The translations under genes were made by a program, and so were the position numbers. Positions 37,986-46,755 of a stretch of 64,000 nt of DNA are shown in pieces. Source of the DNA: Microbacterium aurantiacum (GTDB lineage: Bacteria; Actinomycetota; Actinomycetes; Actinomycetales; Microbacteriaceae); NCBI RefSeq assembly GCF_021654035.1, contig NZ_JAJPDW010000001.1, forward strand, positions 992,001-1,056,000, read 5' to 3'. Position 1 is the stretch's first letter; the number at the start of each line of letters is the position of its first letter. The notes under the pieces were generated by a model. The model saw nothing but the letters and a program-made list of their open reading frames with translations. It did no database searches and was not told where the DNA came from.

Positions 37986-39713
37986 GACCGGTCCTCCGGC
38001 TGGGAGCGGATGGTGGCGGTGACGGAGTCGCGGAGCTCGCGGCGGAGGATCTTCCCGATGGGGCTCTTGGGGAGCTCGTCGACGAAACGCACCGACTTCG
38101 GCACTTTGTAGCCCGCGAGCGCCTGCCGACAGTGCGCGATGACCTCGGCATCCGTCGGCGGGGGATTCTCGGCGACGATGTAAGCGCGGACCGCTTCGCC
38201 GGTGGTGTCGTCGAGGATGCCGACGACACCGACCTCGGTGACACCCGGCATCGCGGCGATGCACTCCTCGATCTCGTTCGGGTAGACGTTGAAGCCGCTG
38301 ACGAGGATCATGTCCTTCTTGCGGTCGACGATGGTGAAGTAGCCCTCGTCGTCCATCTGGGCGATGTCGCCCGTGCGGAGCCATCCGTCGGTGAGGGTCG
38401 CGGCCGTCTCGTCGGGTTTCCGCCAGTAGCCGAGCATGATCTGCGGGCCTCGCGCGAGCAGCTCGCCGGGTGTGCCGACGGCAGTCTCGACGCCGTTCTC
38501 GTCGACGCAGCGGACGTCCGTGGAGGGGACCGGGATGCCGATCGAGCCGTCTTTGCCCTGCCCGCCCAGCGGGTTGAACGTCAGGACGGGCGAGGACTCG
38601 GTGAGGCCGTAGCCCTCGACGATCGGGGTGCCCGTCGCCTCCCGCCAGCGGACGGCCACCGACTCGTGCAGGGCCATCCCTCCGGCGGCCGAGGCGCGCA
38701 GGTGACGGGGCGGGCTGTCGACGAACCAGCGCTCGTTGAGCAGGGCGTTGAAGAGCGTGTTCACGCCGGTCAGCCACGTGATCTTGTAGTTCTCGAACGC
38801 CCGTTTGAGGTTGCTGGGCGGTCGCGGCGAGGGGACCAGGATGTTCCGTGCGCCGAGGTGGTAGAAGCCGAGGAGATTCACTGTGAAGGCGAACACGTGG
38901 TACAGCGGGAGGGCGGTGAGGACCACCTCGACGCCGGCGCGCATGTGGGTGCCGCACATCGTCACCATCTGCAGGGTGTTGGCGACGAGGTTGCCGTGCG
39001 AGAGCATCGCCCCCTTGGCGACGCCCGTCGTCCCGCCGGTGTACTGGAGCGCGGCGAGCGAATCGGGGCCGACGCCGGTGAGATAGTCCGCCGCGGCGGC
39101 GTCGCTCTTGCGCTTCCGGCCCTCGGCGAGGGCGGTCTGGAGGCCCGTTGTGCGGGACGGTGATCGGCGGGAGCGAGCGGTTCCAGACCTTCTGCACCAT
39201 GCGGATGACCCCCGCGATGATCGGGGGGAAGAACTCCGCGATCTTCACGGTGACGACCGTGGTGATGTCGGTGGCCGGGAGGACCTCGGGGAGGCGATCG
39301 GCGAACATGTCGATCACGACGAGGGCTTTCGCGCCCGCGTCGGCGAACTGCTTCGACATCTCGGATGCCGTGTAGAGCGGGTTGGTGTTCACCAGGACGC
39401 ACCCGGCCTTGAAAACCCCGAACGCGACGACCGGATAGCTGAGGCAGTTCGGCATCTGCACGGCGACCCGGTCGCCCTGGGCGAGGCCGACCACCTCGCG
39501 GAGGTACGCGGCGAAGTCGTCGGAGAGGGCGTCGACCTGGGCGTAGCTGAGCGAGCCGTTCATGCCGTTGGGCATGCACTGGGTGAACGCGGTGGTCGTG
39601 GCGTATTCGGACGCGGCGTGTCGGATCATCGCCGGGATGCTGTCGAATGCGAGGGCGCCGAGATCGGCCGCGACGCCCTCCGGATAGTGCTCGAGCCAGG
39701 GTCGTGAGGTCAT
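37982..39713 (-). pseudogene. Long-chain acyl-CoA ligase gene with a frameshift
   Basis: ANL-superfamily AMP-forming ligase, otherwise complete. The N-terminal part (from ATG 39713, MTSRPWLEHYPEGVAADLG, through PNCLSYPVVAFGVFKAG) is in one frame. The P-loop YTGGTTGVAKG, the VEGYGLTESSP motif, the LRTGDIA and DRKKDMILVSGFNVYP motifs and the catalytic Lys segment SPIGKILRREL are in the next frame. The break lies at the CCC run 39144-39146, where removing one base rejoins PHNGLQTALAEG. It may be a sequencing error, a true mutation or, less likely, programmed frameshifting. If intact, the product would be about 577 aa. Confidence 0.85.
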
Positions 39714-39755
39714 CTCTGATCCTTCGGGCGGAGGACGACGGTCGACGTTCGTCGA

Positions 39756-39779
39756 CCACACACCGACGCTGGTGTGTGG
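39756..39779. promoter_or_regulatory. Operator-like inverted repeat upstream of the acyl-CoA ligase
   Basis: CCACACACC, GACGCT, GGTGTGTGG: perfect 9-bp arms with a 6-bp spacer. A second symmetric block, GTCGACGTTCGTCGAC (39741-39756), adjoins it. The site is 43 bp before the ligase ATG and 12 bp after the kinase stop. It could be a TetR- or FadR-type operator or the kinase terminator. Confidence 0.5.
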
Positions 39780-39791
39780 GGATCAGCTTAG

Positions 39792-41528
39792 TCAGACGCC
39801 TTCGGTCGGGGGAGGAGTCGTTTCCGGCAGCGGGTCGATCGGCTGGGTGTCGCGGTCGAGCTGTTCGGCGGCATCCCGCGTCTGCGAGAGGGGGAATCCG
39901 ACGCGGAACGTCGCTCCGCCCCCGGGCGTGTCGCGGACGTCGACGGAGCCGTGGAACGCCTCCACGATCGACGCGACGATGGACAGTCCCAGGCCGCTCC
40001 CGCCGGTCTCGCGGGTGCGGGAGGTGTCGGCGCGCCAGAAGCGCTGGAAGATCTTGTCCTTGATCTGATCCGGGACGCCCTCGCCGTGGTCGATGATCTC
40101 GATCCAGCCGAGATCCCGCTCGGCATCCACGCCGAGGCGGAGCTCGATCGGGGAGGTCTCGGGGGTGAAGCGGCGGGCGTTCCCGAGGAGGTTCGTCACG
40201 ACCTGACGGATCTTGTTCTCGTCGCCCCGGACGATGGGGGCGATCCCGGCCGGCGGGGCCTGGGTGAGCTCTTCCGCGGGGGAGACGGATGCCGGGGCGG
40301 AGGACTTCGGGCGGCGGCGCAGACGCGCGAGGGCACCCGTGCGGGCCGGGGTCTCGGCGCTGCGCTTGCCGGTCTCGGCGTCCAGCACGGGCCGGGTGAT
40401 GGGCGCGGTCGGCGGCGCCTCCACCGTGGTGTCCAGCACCGCGATCGGTCGCGAGGGGGCGGCGGCGCGGACGTCGAGCGCGGCATCGCGGGCGATGGGA
40501 CGGAGGTCCACGTCGGTGATGACGACGTCGCGGCGTTCGTCCAGGCGCGCGAGGGCGAGGAGATCCTCGACGAGGAGACCCATGCGGATCGCCTCCTTCT
40601 CGATCCGCTCCATCGACTGGGCGATCTCGTCGTCGCCGCGGATGGCGCCCATGCGGTACAGCTCGGCGTACCCGCGGACGGTCACGAGCGGCGTGCGCAG
40701 CTCATGGCTGGCGTCGCCGATGAACCGGCGCATCTGCTGCACCGTCGAGTCGCGCTGGGCCAGAGCGCCGTCCACGCGGCTCAGCATCGCGTTGAGGGCC
40801 GCCTTCAGGCGTCCGACCTCGGTCGTGCGCGGTTCGACGTCGGTCATGCGGAGGCTGAGGTCGCCCGCCGCGATGGCGTCGGCGGTCGCCTCGACCTGGC
40901 CGAGGCTGCGGAACGTGAGGGTCACGAGGGCCCGGGTGAGCACGGCCCCGCCGATGATGATGAGGAAGGCGAGGATGCTGTAGATGGCGAGGTAGTTCGC
41001 CACGACCGCGTTGGTCGGCGCGAGGGGCTGCACGACCATCTGCGTGTAGCTGTCGCGGACACCGCTGATCTCGATGAAACCCACTCCGGCGAGGTAGGAG
41101 GGGCCGCCGTCGGTGTTCTCCAGCGTGAACGGCTCGGAGAGGTTCCGGTAGGTGTCATCGAGGGTGAACTCGCTCGGGAAGTCCGGCTCGACGAGGCCTC
41201 CGCCGCCGGCGGTGGACTGCAGCACGCCGTCGGCGTCGTAGATCGCCACGAAGTAGGTCGTCGCCGCCGGGGTCGCGGCGCGCCGCGTGAACGTCGGGAC
41301 ACCGTCCTCCACCGTGATCTGGAACAGCGGGCTGGTGACGTCGGTGGCCGCCAGCTGCGTCAGCTGGGTCTTCACGCTCGTGACGAGGCTCTCCCGGAGG
41401 AAGGCCATCGTCCCGATCCCGGCGGCGAAGAGGCCCACGACGAGGAGGGCGACCGTGACGCCGGTGACCTTCGCGCGCAGACTCGTGCCGCGCCACCAGC
41501 GGGTGACGGCATCCGGGTGGCTGGACAG
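39792..41528 (-). CDS. HAMP-containing sensor histidine kinase
   Basis: Domains in order: membrane span (about 16-42), extracellular sensor (about 45-165), second span, HAMP, HisKA with the phosphorylated His at about residue 275 (GDASHELRTPLVTV), an unusual Ala/Pro/Arg-rich insert of roughly 70 residues, then HATPase (NLLGNARRFTPE, SGLGLSIVASIVEAFHG). No ATG or GTG lies at the proper N-terminus. The in-frame GTG at 41438 falls inside the first span, so I propose CTG 41528, which follows GAAGGA and gives MSSHPDAVTRWWRGTSLRAK. It follows its response regulator by 43 bp. Confidence 0.8.
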   Translation of the reverse strand: MSSHPDAVTRWWRGTSLRAKVTGVTVALLVVGLFAAGIGTMAFLRESLVTSVKTQLTQLAATDVTSPLFQITVEDGVPTFTRRAATPAATTYFVAIYDADGVLQSTAGGGGLVEPDFPSEFTLDDTYRNLSEPFTLENTDGGPSYLAGVGFIEISGVRDSYTQMVVQPLAPTNAVVANYLAIYSILAFLIIIGGAVLTRALVTLTFRSLGQVEATADAIAAGDLSLRMTDVEPRTTEVGRLKAALNAMLSRVDGALAQRDSTVQQMRRFIGDASHELRTPLVTVRGYAELYRMGAIRGDDEIAQSMERIEKEAIRMGLLVEDLLALARLDERRDVVITDVDLRPIARDAALDVRAAAPSRPIAVLDTTVEAPPTAPITRPVLDAETGKRSAETPARTGALARLRRRPKSSAPASVSPAEELTQAPPAGIAPIVRGDENKIRQVVTNLLGNARRFTPETSPIELRLGVDAERDLGWIEIIDHGEGVPDQIKDKIFQRFWRADTSRTRETGGSGLGLSIVASIVEAFHGSVDVRDTPGGGATFRVGFPLSQTRDAAEQLDRDTQPIDPLPETTPPPTEGV

Positions 41529-41571
41529 GAGGTTCCTTCGCGGTGGTGCGGGCGGCGGGCGCGGCGGCGGG

Positions 41572-42264
41572 TCAGGCCGTCTTGCCGGCCTTCAGCATGT
41601 AACCGAAGCCGCGCTTGGTCTGGATGAGCGGCTCCGAGGAGTGCGGGTCGATCTTCCGGCGCAGGTACGAGATGTAGCTCTCCACGATGCCGGCGTCGCC
41701 GTTGAAGTCGTACTCCCACACGTGGTCGAGGATCTGCGCTTTGCTCAGCACGCGGTTGGGGTTGAGCATGAGATAGCGCAGCAGCTTGAACTCGGTGGGG
41801 CTGAGGTCGATGCTCACGTCGCCCACCTGCACGTCGTGGGTGTCCTGATCCATCGTGAGCTCGCCCGCACGGATGACCGACTCCTCGTCGGCCTGCATCG
41901 TGCGGCGGAGGATTGCCTGGATGCGCGCGACGATCTCGTCGAGGCTGAACGGCTTGGTGACGTAGTCGTCGCCGCCGGCGTTGAGCCCGGTGATCTTGTC
42001 CTCGGTCTCGTCCTTGGCGGTGAGGAACAGGATCGGGGCCGTGTATCCGGCGCCGCGGAGGCGCTTGGTCACGCTGAACCCGTTCATGTCGGGGAGCATG
42101 ACGTCCAGCACGATGAGGTCGGGTTCCTCCTCGAGCACGGCCGAGATCGTCTGGGCGCCGTTGCTGACGGCCCTGACCTGGTACCCCGCGAAGCGGAGGC
42201 TCTGGATGAGCAGGTCGCGGATGTTCGGCTCGTCGTCCACAACGAGGATGCGCGGTGCGGTCAT
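41572..42264 (-). CDS. OmpR-family response regulator
   Basis: A 230-aa regulator: receiver with VVDDEPNIRDLL, the phosphorylated Asp in DLIVLDVMLPDMNG, Thr in FLTAKDE and Lys in VTKPFS, and a winged helix with SPTEFKLLRYLMLNPNRVLS and GDAGIVESYISYLRRKID. It resembles the PrrA/TcrX/CutR-like regulators of actinobacteria. ATG 42264 (MTAPRILVVDD) is preferred; ATG 42273 is three codons earlier. Its partner kinase is next. The signal is unknown. Confidence 0.92.
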   Translation of the reverse strand: MTAPRILVVDDEPNIRDLLIQSLRFAGYQVRAVSNGAQTISAVLEEEPDLIVLDVMLPDMNGFSVTKRLRGAGYTAPILFLTAKDETEDKITGLNAGGDDYVTKPFSLDEIVARIQAILRRTMQADEESVIRAGELTMDQDTHDVQVGDVSIDLSPTEFKLLRYLMLNPNRVLSKAQILDHVWEYDFNGDAGIVESYISYLRRKIDPHSSEPLIQTKRGFGYMLKAGKTA

Positions 42265-42394
42265 ACGGCCCATTATTGTCAGGCTTTGGCCGCCGCGTCT
42301 GGATATCGGCCGGTACGGCGCCTCGCGCATAGCGAACACCGATGATCCGTTCAGGTCCGCCGCGGCATCCGTCCCGTGCGCGCGGATGCCGCCG

Positions 42395-44056
42395 TCAGGC
42401 CGCGCTGAGGGTCTCGGCGTCGATGATCGTGTAGGCGTAGCCCTGCTCGGCGAGGAAACGCTGGCGGTTCTGCGCATAGTCCTGATCGACCGTGTCGCGG
42501 GCGATGAGCGTGTAGAAGCTCGCCGTGTGGCCGGACTGCTTGGGGCGCAGGAGCCGCCCGAGCCGCTGGGCCTCCTCCTGGCGCGACCCGAACGAGCCCG
42601 ACACCTGGATGGCGACGGATGCCTCGGGGAGGTCGATCGAGAAGTTGGCGACCTTGCTCACCACGAGCACTGAGATCTCGCCCTCGCGGAACGCCTGGTA
42701 CAGCTCGGAGCGTTCGTCGACGGGGGTCTGTCCGGTGATCTTCGGTGCGTTCAGCGCCTCGGCGAGGACGTCGATCTGGTCGAGGTACTGGCCGATGATG
42801 AGGATGCGCTCGCCGGCGTGACGGTCGACGAGGCTTCGCACCACGTCGATCTTGGCCGGTGCGGTCGCGGCGAGGCGGTAGCGCTCCTCGTCGGCGGATG
42901 CGGCGTACTCGAGCCGGTCGTCAACGGGGAGGTCCACGCGCACCTCGTAGCAGACGGCGGGGGAGATGAAGCCCTGCGCCTCGATCTCCTTCCACGGGGC
43001 GTCGAAGCGCTTGGGGCCGATGAGGCTGAACACGTCGCCCTCGCGGCCGTCCTCGCGCACGAGCGTCGCGGTGAGGCCGAGGCGCCGACGCGCCTGGAGG
43101 TCGGCGGTGAGCTTGAACACCGGCGCGGGGAGGAGGTGGACCTCGTCGTAGACGATGAGGCCCCAGTCGAGCGCATCGAGGAGCGCGAGGTGGGCGTACT
43201 CGCCCTTCCGCTTCGCCGTGAGGATCTGGTAGGTCGCGATGGTGACCGGCTTGATCTCCTTCGACGCCCCGGAGTACTCGCCGATCTCCTCGGGGGTGAG
43301 GCTCGTGCGCTTGAGGAGCTCGTCGCGCCACTGCCGGGCGCTGACGGTGTTGGTCACGAGGATGAGGGTCGTCGTCTTCGTCTCGGCCATGGCCCCCGCG
43401 CCCACGAGCGTCTTCCCGGCACCGCAGGGGAGGACCACGACGCCCGACCCGCCCTCGCGGAAGGTGTCCACCGCGTGCCGCTGGTACGGCCGCAGCTCCC
43501 ACCCGGTCTCGGCGAGGTCGATGGGGTGCGGCGTTCCGGGCGTGTAGCCGGCGAGGTCTTCGGCGGGCCAGCCGATCTTCAGCAGCTCCTGCTTGATCTG
43601 CCCGCGCGCCCACGCGTCCACGAGGAACGAGTCCGGGGTCGGGCGGCCGATCAGCAGGGGCTGGATGCGCTTGTTCTTCGACACTTCGGCGAGCACCGCG
43701 GCATCCGTCGAGCGGAGGACGAGGTCGCCGCCCGAGCCGTCGTCGTCCACGGGGGTGCGCTCGATGACGAGCCGTCCGTACCGGCCGACGGTCTCGCGGA
43801 TGTCGATCGACACCGACGGCGGGACAGGGAAGCGCGAGAACCGGTCGAGGGTGGCGAGCATGTCGTCGGCCTCGTGACCGGCCGCGCGGGCGTTCCACAG
43901 GCCCAGGCGCGTGATGCGGTAGGTGTGGATGTGCTCGGGGGCGCGCTCGAGTTCGGCGAAGATCGCCAATTCGTGCCGTGCCGTTTCGGCGTCGGGGTGT
44001 GCCACTTCCAGCAGCACGGTGCGATCGCTCTGCACGATGAGGGGTCCGTCAGCCAT
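42395..44056 (-). CDS. XPB/ERCC3-type DNA repair helicase
   Basis: A 553-aa superfamily 2 helicase. An N-terminal damage-recognition-like domain precedes the motor: motif I VVLPCGAGKTLVGAG, motif II VYDEVHLL, motif III GLTATLVREDGREGD (including the RED element) and C-terminal motif VI QRLGRLLRPKQSG. Bacterial XPB unwinds 3'-5' and anneals DNA. Its own repair pathway in bacteria is unsettled. The start is ATG 44056. It follows the helicase-associated gene on the same strand, but 171 bp away and past a large inverted repeat. Confidence 0.93.
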   Translation of the reverse strand: MADGPLIVQSDRTVLLEVAHPDAETARHELAIFAELERAPEHIHTYRITRLGLWNARAAGHEADDMLATLDRFSRFPVPPSVSIDIRETVGRYGRLVIERTPVDDDGSGGDLVLRSTDAAVLAEVSKNKRIQPLLIGRPTPDSFLVDAWARGQIKQELLKIGWPAEDLAGYTPGTPHPIDLAETGWELRPYQRHAVDTFREGGSGVVVLPCGAGKTLVGAGAMAETKTTTLILVTNTVSARQWRDELLKRTSLTPEEIGEYSGASKEIKPVTIATYQILTAKRKGEYAHLALLDALDWGLIVYDEVHLLPAPVFKLTADLQARRRLGLTATLVREDGREGDVFSLIGPKRFDAPWKEIEAQGFISPAVCYEVRVDLPVDDRLEYAASADEERYRLAATAPAKIDVVRSLVDRHAGERILIIGQYLDQIDVLAEALNAPKITGQTPVDERSELYQAFREGEISVLVVSKVANFSIDLPEASVAIQVSGSFGSRQEEAQRLGRLLRPKQSGHTASFYTLIARDTVDQDYAQNRQRFLAEQGYAYTIIDAETLSAA

Positions 44057-44125
44057 AACGTGCCAGTCTACCGGCGGTGCGGCGGTGCGGCGGTGCGACT
44101 CCGCGCCGTGGGCGGCTGGCCGCTC

Positions 44126-44198
44126 GGGGACAGGCGATCCGGCGAGAACAGGCACTTTCGCGCCGCATTCTCCTGTTTCCAGCGGATCGCCTGTTCCG
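44126..44198. repeat. Long imperfect inverted repeat before the XPB gene
   Basis: The left arm, around ACAGGCGATCCGGCGAGAACAGG (44130-44152), pairs imperfectly over about 25 bp with the right arm CCTGTTTCCAGCGGATCGCC (44172 on, to about 44196), with 19 bases between. It lies in the 171-bp gap between two minus-strand genes. It may be a terminator or a dispersed repeat. The gap also has three tandem GGTGCGGC units near 44077-44098. Confidence 0.6.
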
Positions 44199-44227
44199 GT
44201 GCGAAGAGGCGAGCGGGCGGATGCCGG

Positions 44228-45961
44228 TCAGCGGCGGCCGGAGGGCACGGCGTCGGTGGGGACGGCGGCGACGATGCTGGAGATCGGGAGCGTCCGCTCG
44301 ATGTCGGCGGCGCGGTCGAGGCCGCGGAGGCGCCCCCCGCCGAGACCGGAGGCTTCGAGCGTGAAGGTGCGTTCGCTGGCGTCGGGGAGGCGGACGGTGA
44401 CCAGCAGCGTCGCCTTGGCACGCACGGCCTGGTCGAGCTCGCGCTCGAGCCACGCGCCTTCGCCCGTGTCGGAATGGCGGGCGCGCAGGGTCGCGATGAG
44501 CGGCGCATAGGCGGTGTGCGGTGCGACGGACACCGCCGAGCGGACGGGAGCGGTGCGGCGGTGGAGCGACTCGGGGGAACCCTGCGCGTCGATCGCGACG
44601 ACCGGGTACCGTGCGTCCGCCAGTGCCCAGAACACCACGCTCCGCTCGGCGCGGGAGCGCAGGGCGCCGCCGTCGGCCACGAGCCCGAGGGGGCGCAGGG
44701 CCTGATCGATCGCGATCGCGTCGATGAGCGCGGGGTCGACGCTCTCGACCCGGGTGAGGCCGGCGGCATCCGTCGACACGCGCACGAGTCCGTGCCGATC
44801 GGCGGTGGACTGCACCAGGTACGCCAGCGGCTGCGGGATGCCGGTGAGCGACACCTCGGCGAGGAAGGCGTGGATCGACTCCGCGGTCTCGCCCTCGGTG
44901 AGACCGGCGGCGATGCTCTCGGGGGTGAAGCGGTAGGTCGAGGCCTGAGCGCGCGATTCGCGGATGGCGATCCGGCGCAGGCGCATGTCGAGCGCGGGGG
45001 CCAGCGGACCGGGGGCGATCGCGGTGAGGTCGGCCTGGAGATAGAGGCGGTCGATCTCGGCCGGCAGGTGCGGCGCGATCGTGTCGGTGGGGATGTCGCC
45101 GCCGGCGAGGATCGTCGGGGTCCACTCCGGCATGCCGCCGTCGAGGGAGAGGAGCCCCCAGCGGATGGCGATCCGGCGGCTCTGCTCGGCGCGCGCCGGC
45201 CAGTCCCGATCGAGCGGGTAGGCCCCCTCCCAGTGCGCGGGAGGGAGGATGTCGCCGCCCGCGGAGGCGAGCCCGGCGGGCAGCCGGTCGCGCCAGCCCT
45301 CGACGACCGTCGTCCAGCGGGCGAGGGTCGGGACTTCGAGCCAGCGCTCTCCCGCGCCGGTGATGGTGAACTCACGCCCGTCGGTGGCGACGAGATCGGC
45401 GTGCTCGGCGGCGGCGAGCAGATCGTCGAGCTCCTCGGCGGAATCGACGATGTCGGCCTCGAGCAGTCTCCGTCGATCCAGCGCGCTGACGGGACCTGCG
45501 CCCGTGCGCGAGATCGGGGCGCGGCGCGCGGTGACGAGGATCTCGGCGAGGGCGCCGGCGGCGGTGAAGGCGCGTTCGGCGGCCTCGGCCTCGCCGACGC
45601 CGGCGACGGGGGCGGCATCCGGAAGCGGGGCGAAGGCCTCCGGCGTCGCCTCTGCCAGGACGGACACGCGGGCGGCGACGGTCGGGAACACGGTGCCGGT
45701 GTCGCTGCGGAGGGCGAGCGTGTCGGACACGGCGGGTGCCTCGGGGGCGCCTGCGGGATCGGCGAGGGCCTGGAGGGCGGCGCGCGGCAGCTTCGTCAGC
45801 GCGCGATCGATCGAGATCGGATCGAGCAGCCCGTCGGCGGCGTCGAAGAAGTCGCGCCAGCCGGCGGCGGGGGAGACGCCGCGTGCGGCGAAGATGACGG
45901 CGAGATCGTCGTCACTGCGGGCGGCCAGCCACGTTGCCAGGGCCCGTTCGTCGGAGGCCAC
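44228..45961 (-). CDS. Helicase-associated domain protein, XPB partner
   Basis: A 577-aa protein without helicase motifs. The N-terminus (LATWLAARSDDDLAVIFAARGV, DFFDAADGLLDPISIDRALTKLP) and middle (LPAEIDRLYLQADLTAIAPGPL) match the actinobacterial helicase-C-like family found next to XPB. The C-terminal segment SERTFTLEASGLGGGRLRGLD resembles a WYL-type fold. It starts at GTG 45961, directly abutting the stop of the 88-aa gene. It is likely a DNA-binding or regulatory partner for XPB; that is inference from conserved adjacency. Confidence 0.82.
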   Translation of the reverse strand: MASDERALATWLAARSDDDLAVIFAARGVSPAAGWRDFFDAADGLLDPISIDRALTKLPRAALQALADPAGAPEAPAVSDTLALRSDTGTVFPTVAARVSVLAEATPEAFAPLPDAAPVAGVGEAEAAERAFTAAGALAEILVTARRAPISRTGAGPVSALDRRRLLEADIVDSAEELDDLLAAAEHADLVATDGREFTITGAGERWLEVPTLARWTTVVEGWRDRLPAGLASAGGDILPPAHWEGAYPLDRDWPARAEQSRRIAIRWGLLSLDGGMPEWTPTILAGGDIPTDTIAPHLPAEIDRLYLQADLTAIAPGPLAPALDMRLRRIAIRESRAQASTYRFTPESIAAGLTEGETAESIHAFLAEVSLTGIPQPLAYLVQSTADRHGLVRVSTDAAGLTRVESVDPALIDAIAIDQALRPLGLVADGGALRSRAERSVVFWALADARYPVVAIDAQGSPESLHRRTAPVRSAVSVAPHTAYAPLIATLRARHSDTGEGAWLERELDQAVRAKATLLVTVRLPDASERTFTLEASGLGGGRLRGLDRAADIERTLPISSIVAAVPTDAVPSGRR

Positions 45962-46228
45962 TCAGTCGCCCTTGTTGGCCCGGGCTCTCCGCACGAAACT
46001 CATGATGAGCACGGCGAGAAGGAGGAGGAAGGCGATCGGCAAGCCGAACAGCGGAACGAAGGCGACGGCCGGCCAGACGCCGGACTGCATGTCGGCGCCG
46101 GAGGACGAGCCGATCATGATCGCGAAGAAGCACACGACCGACAGGATCAGCAGTCCCAGCGACATGAACGACAGCAGTCGGTCGATCGGACGGATCGGGA
46201 CATCGTTCCCGGGTGCGCGTGTGCTCAT
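45962..46228 (-). CDS. Small membrane protein, 88 aa
   Basis: Two predicted spans (LLSFMSLGLLILSVVCFFAIMI and AVAFVPLFGLPIAFLLLLAVLIM) with a basic C-terminus RRARANKGD. No family is recognised. ATG 46228 (MSTRAPGNDVPIRP) is chosen. Its stop abuts the start of the helicase-associated gene with no gap, so the two are cotranslated. Confidence 0.75.
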   Translation of the reverse strand: MSTRAPGNDVPIRPIDRLLSFMSLGLLILSVVCFFAIMIGSSSGADMQSGVWPAVAFVPLFGLPIAFLLLLAVLIMSFVRRARANKGD

Positions 46229-46371
46229 CGGTTTCACCCTACTCCTGTGGACGCGCGGTCCTGTCGCGCGGCAGGTGGTGCCGTAGGCTGAAGGGTGGGG
46301 TCTGCCGACCCCGCTTTCACCGTGTTCTCTTCGTGCCCGTCGATCGGGCACACCGATCCAGCGAGGTCTCG

Positions 46372-46755
46372 ATGCCCACCGGCAAGGTCAGGTTCTACGA
46401 CGACGAGAAGGGGTTCGGCTTCATCACCAGCGATGACGGCCAGGACGTCTTCCTGCACGCCTCGGCCCTTCCCGCCGGCTCCCCGTCACCGAAGCAGGGC
46501 ACCCGCCTGGAGTTCGGCGTCGCCGACGGCAAGCGCGGACTGCAGGCACTGTCGGTGCGCGTGCTCGAGGCGCCGGTCAGCCTGTCGAAGCGATCGCGCA
46601 AGCCCGCGGACGACATGGCGGTCATCGTCGAAGACCTCGTGAAGCTGCTCGACGGCATCGGCGGTGACCTCCGTCGCGGCCGCTACCCCAGTGGTGCCCA
46701 CGCCAAGAAGATCGCCGCGGTGCTGCGTAAGGTCGCCGATGACTTCGACGCCTGA
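46372..46755 (+). CDS. cspB: Cold-shock domain protein with C-terminal extension
   Basis: A 127-aa protein: cold-shock domain 1-65 ([26 protein letters not shown], both RNP motifs) plus a 60-residue helical extension with DLRRGRYPSGAHAKKIAAVLRKVA. This long form occurs in mycobacteria beside the same neighbours. ATG 46372 follows GCGAGG. It overlaps the next gene by 17 bases. Confidence 0.92.
   Translation: MPTGKVRFYDDEKGFGFITSDDGQDVFLHASALPAGSPSPKQGTRLEFGVADGKRGLQALSVRVLEAPVSLSKRSRKPADDMAVIVEDLVKLLDGIGGDLRRGRYPSGAHAKKIAAVLRKVADDFDA

Noticed and set aside
38962..39759. Separate 265-codon gene in the ligase N-terminal region, other frame
   Set aside because: It is the shadow of the ligase sequence with no motifs and very high Arg content.
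37014..39761. A single 915-codon protein joining the ligase N-terminus to the transporter
   Set aside because: The middle is an out-of-frame, Arg-rich reading of the ligase; the join is created by the frameshift at 39144.
42818..46291. A 1157-codon open frame antisense to the XPB and helicase-associated genes
   Set aside because: It is a low-complexity Gly/Arg/Val product with no domain; the opposite strand encodes clear helicase motifs.
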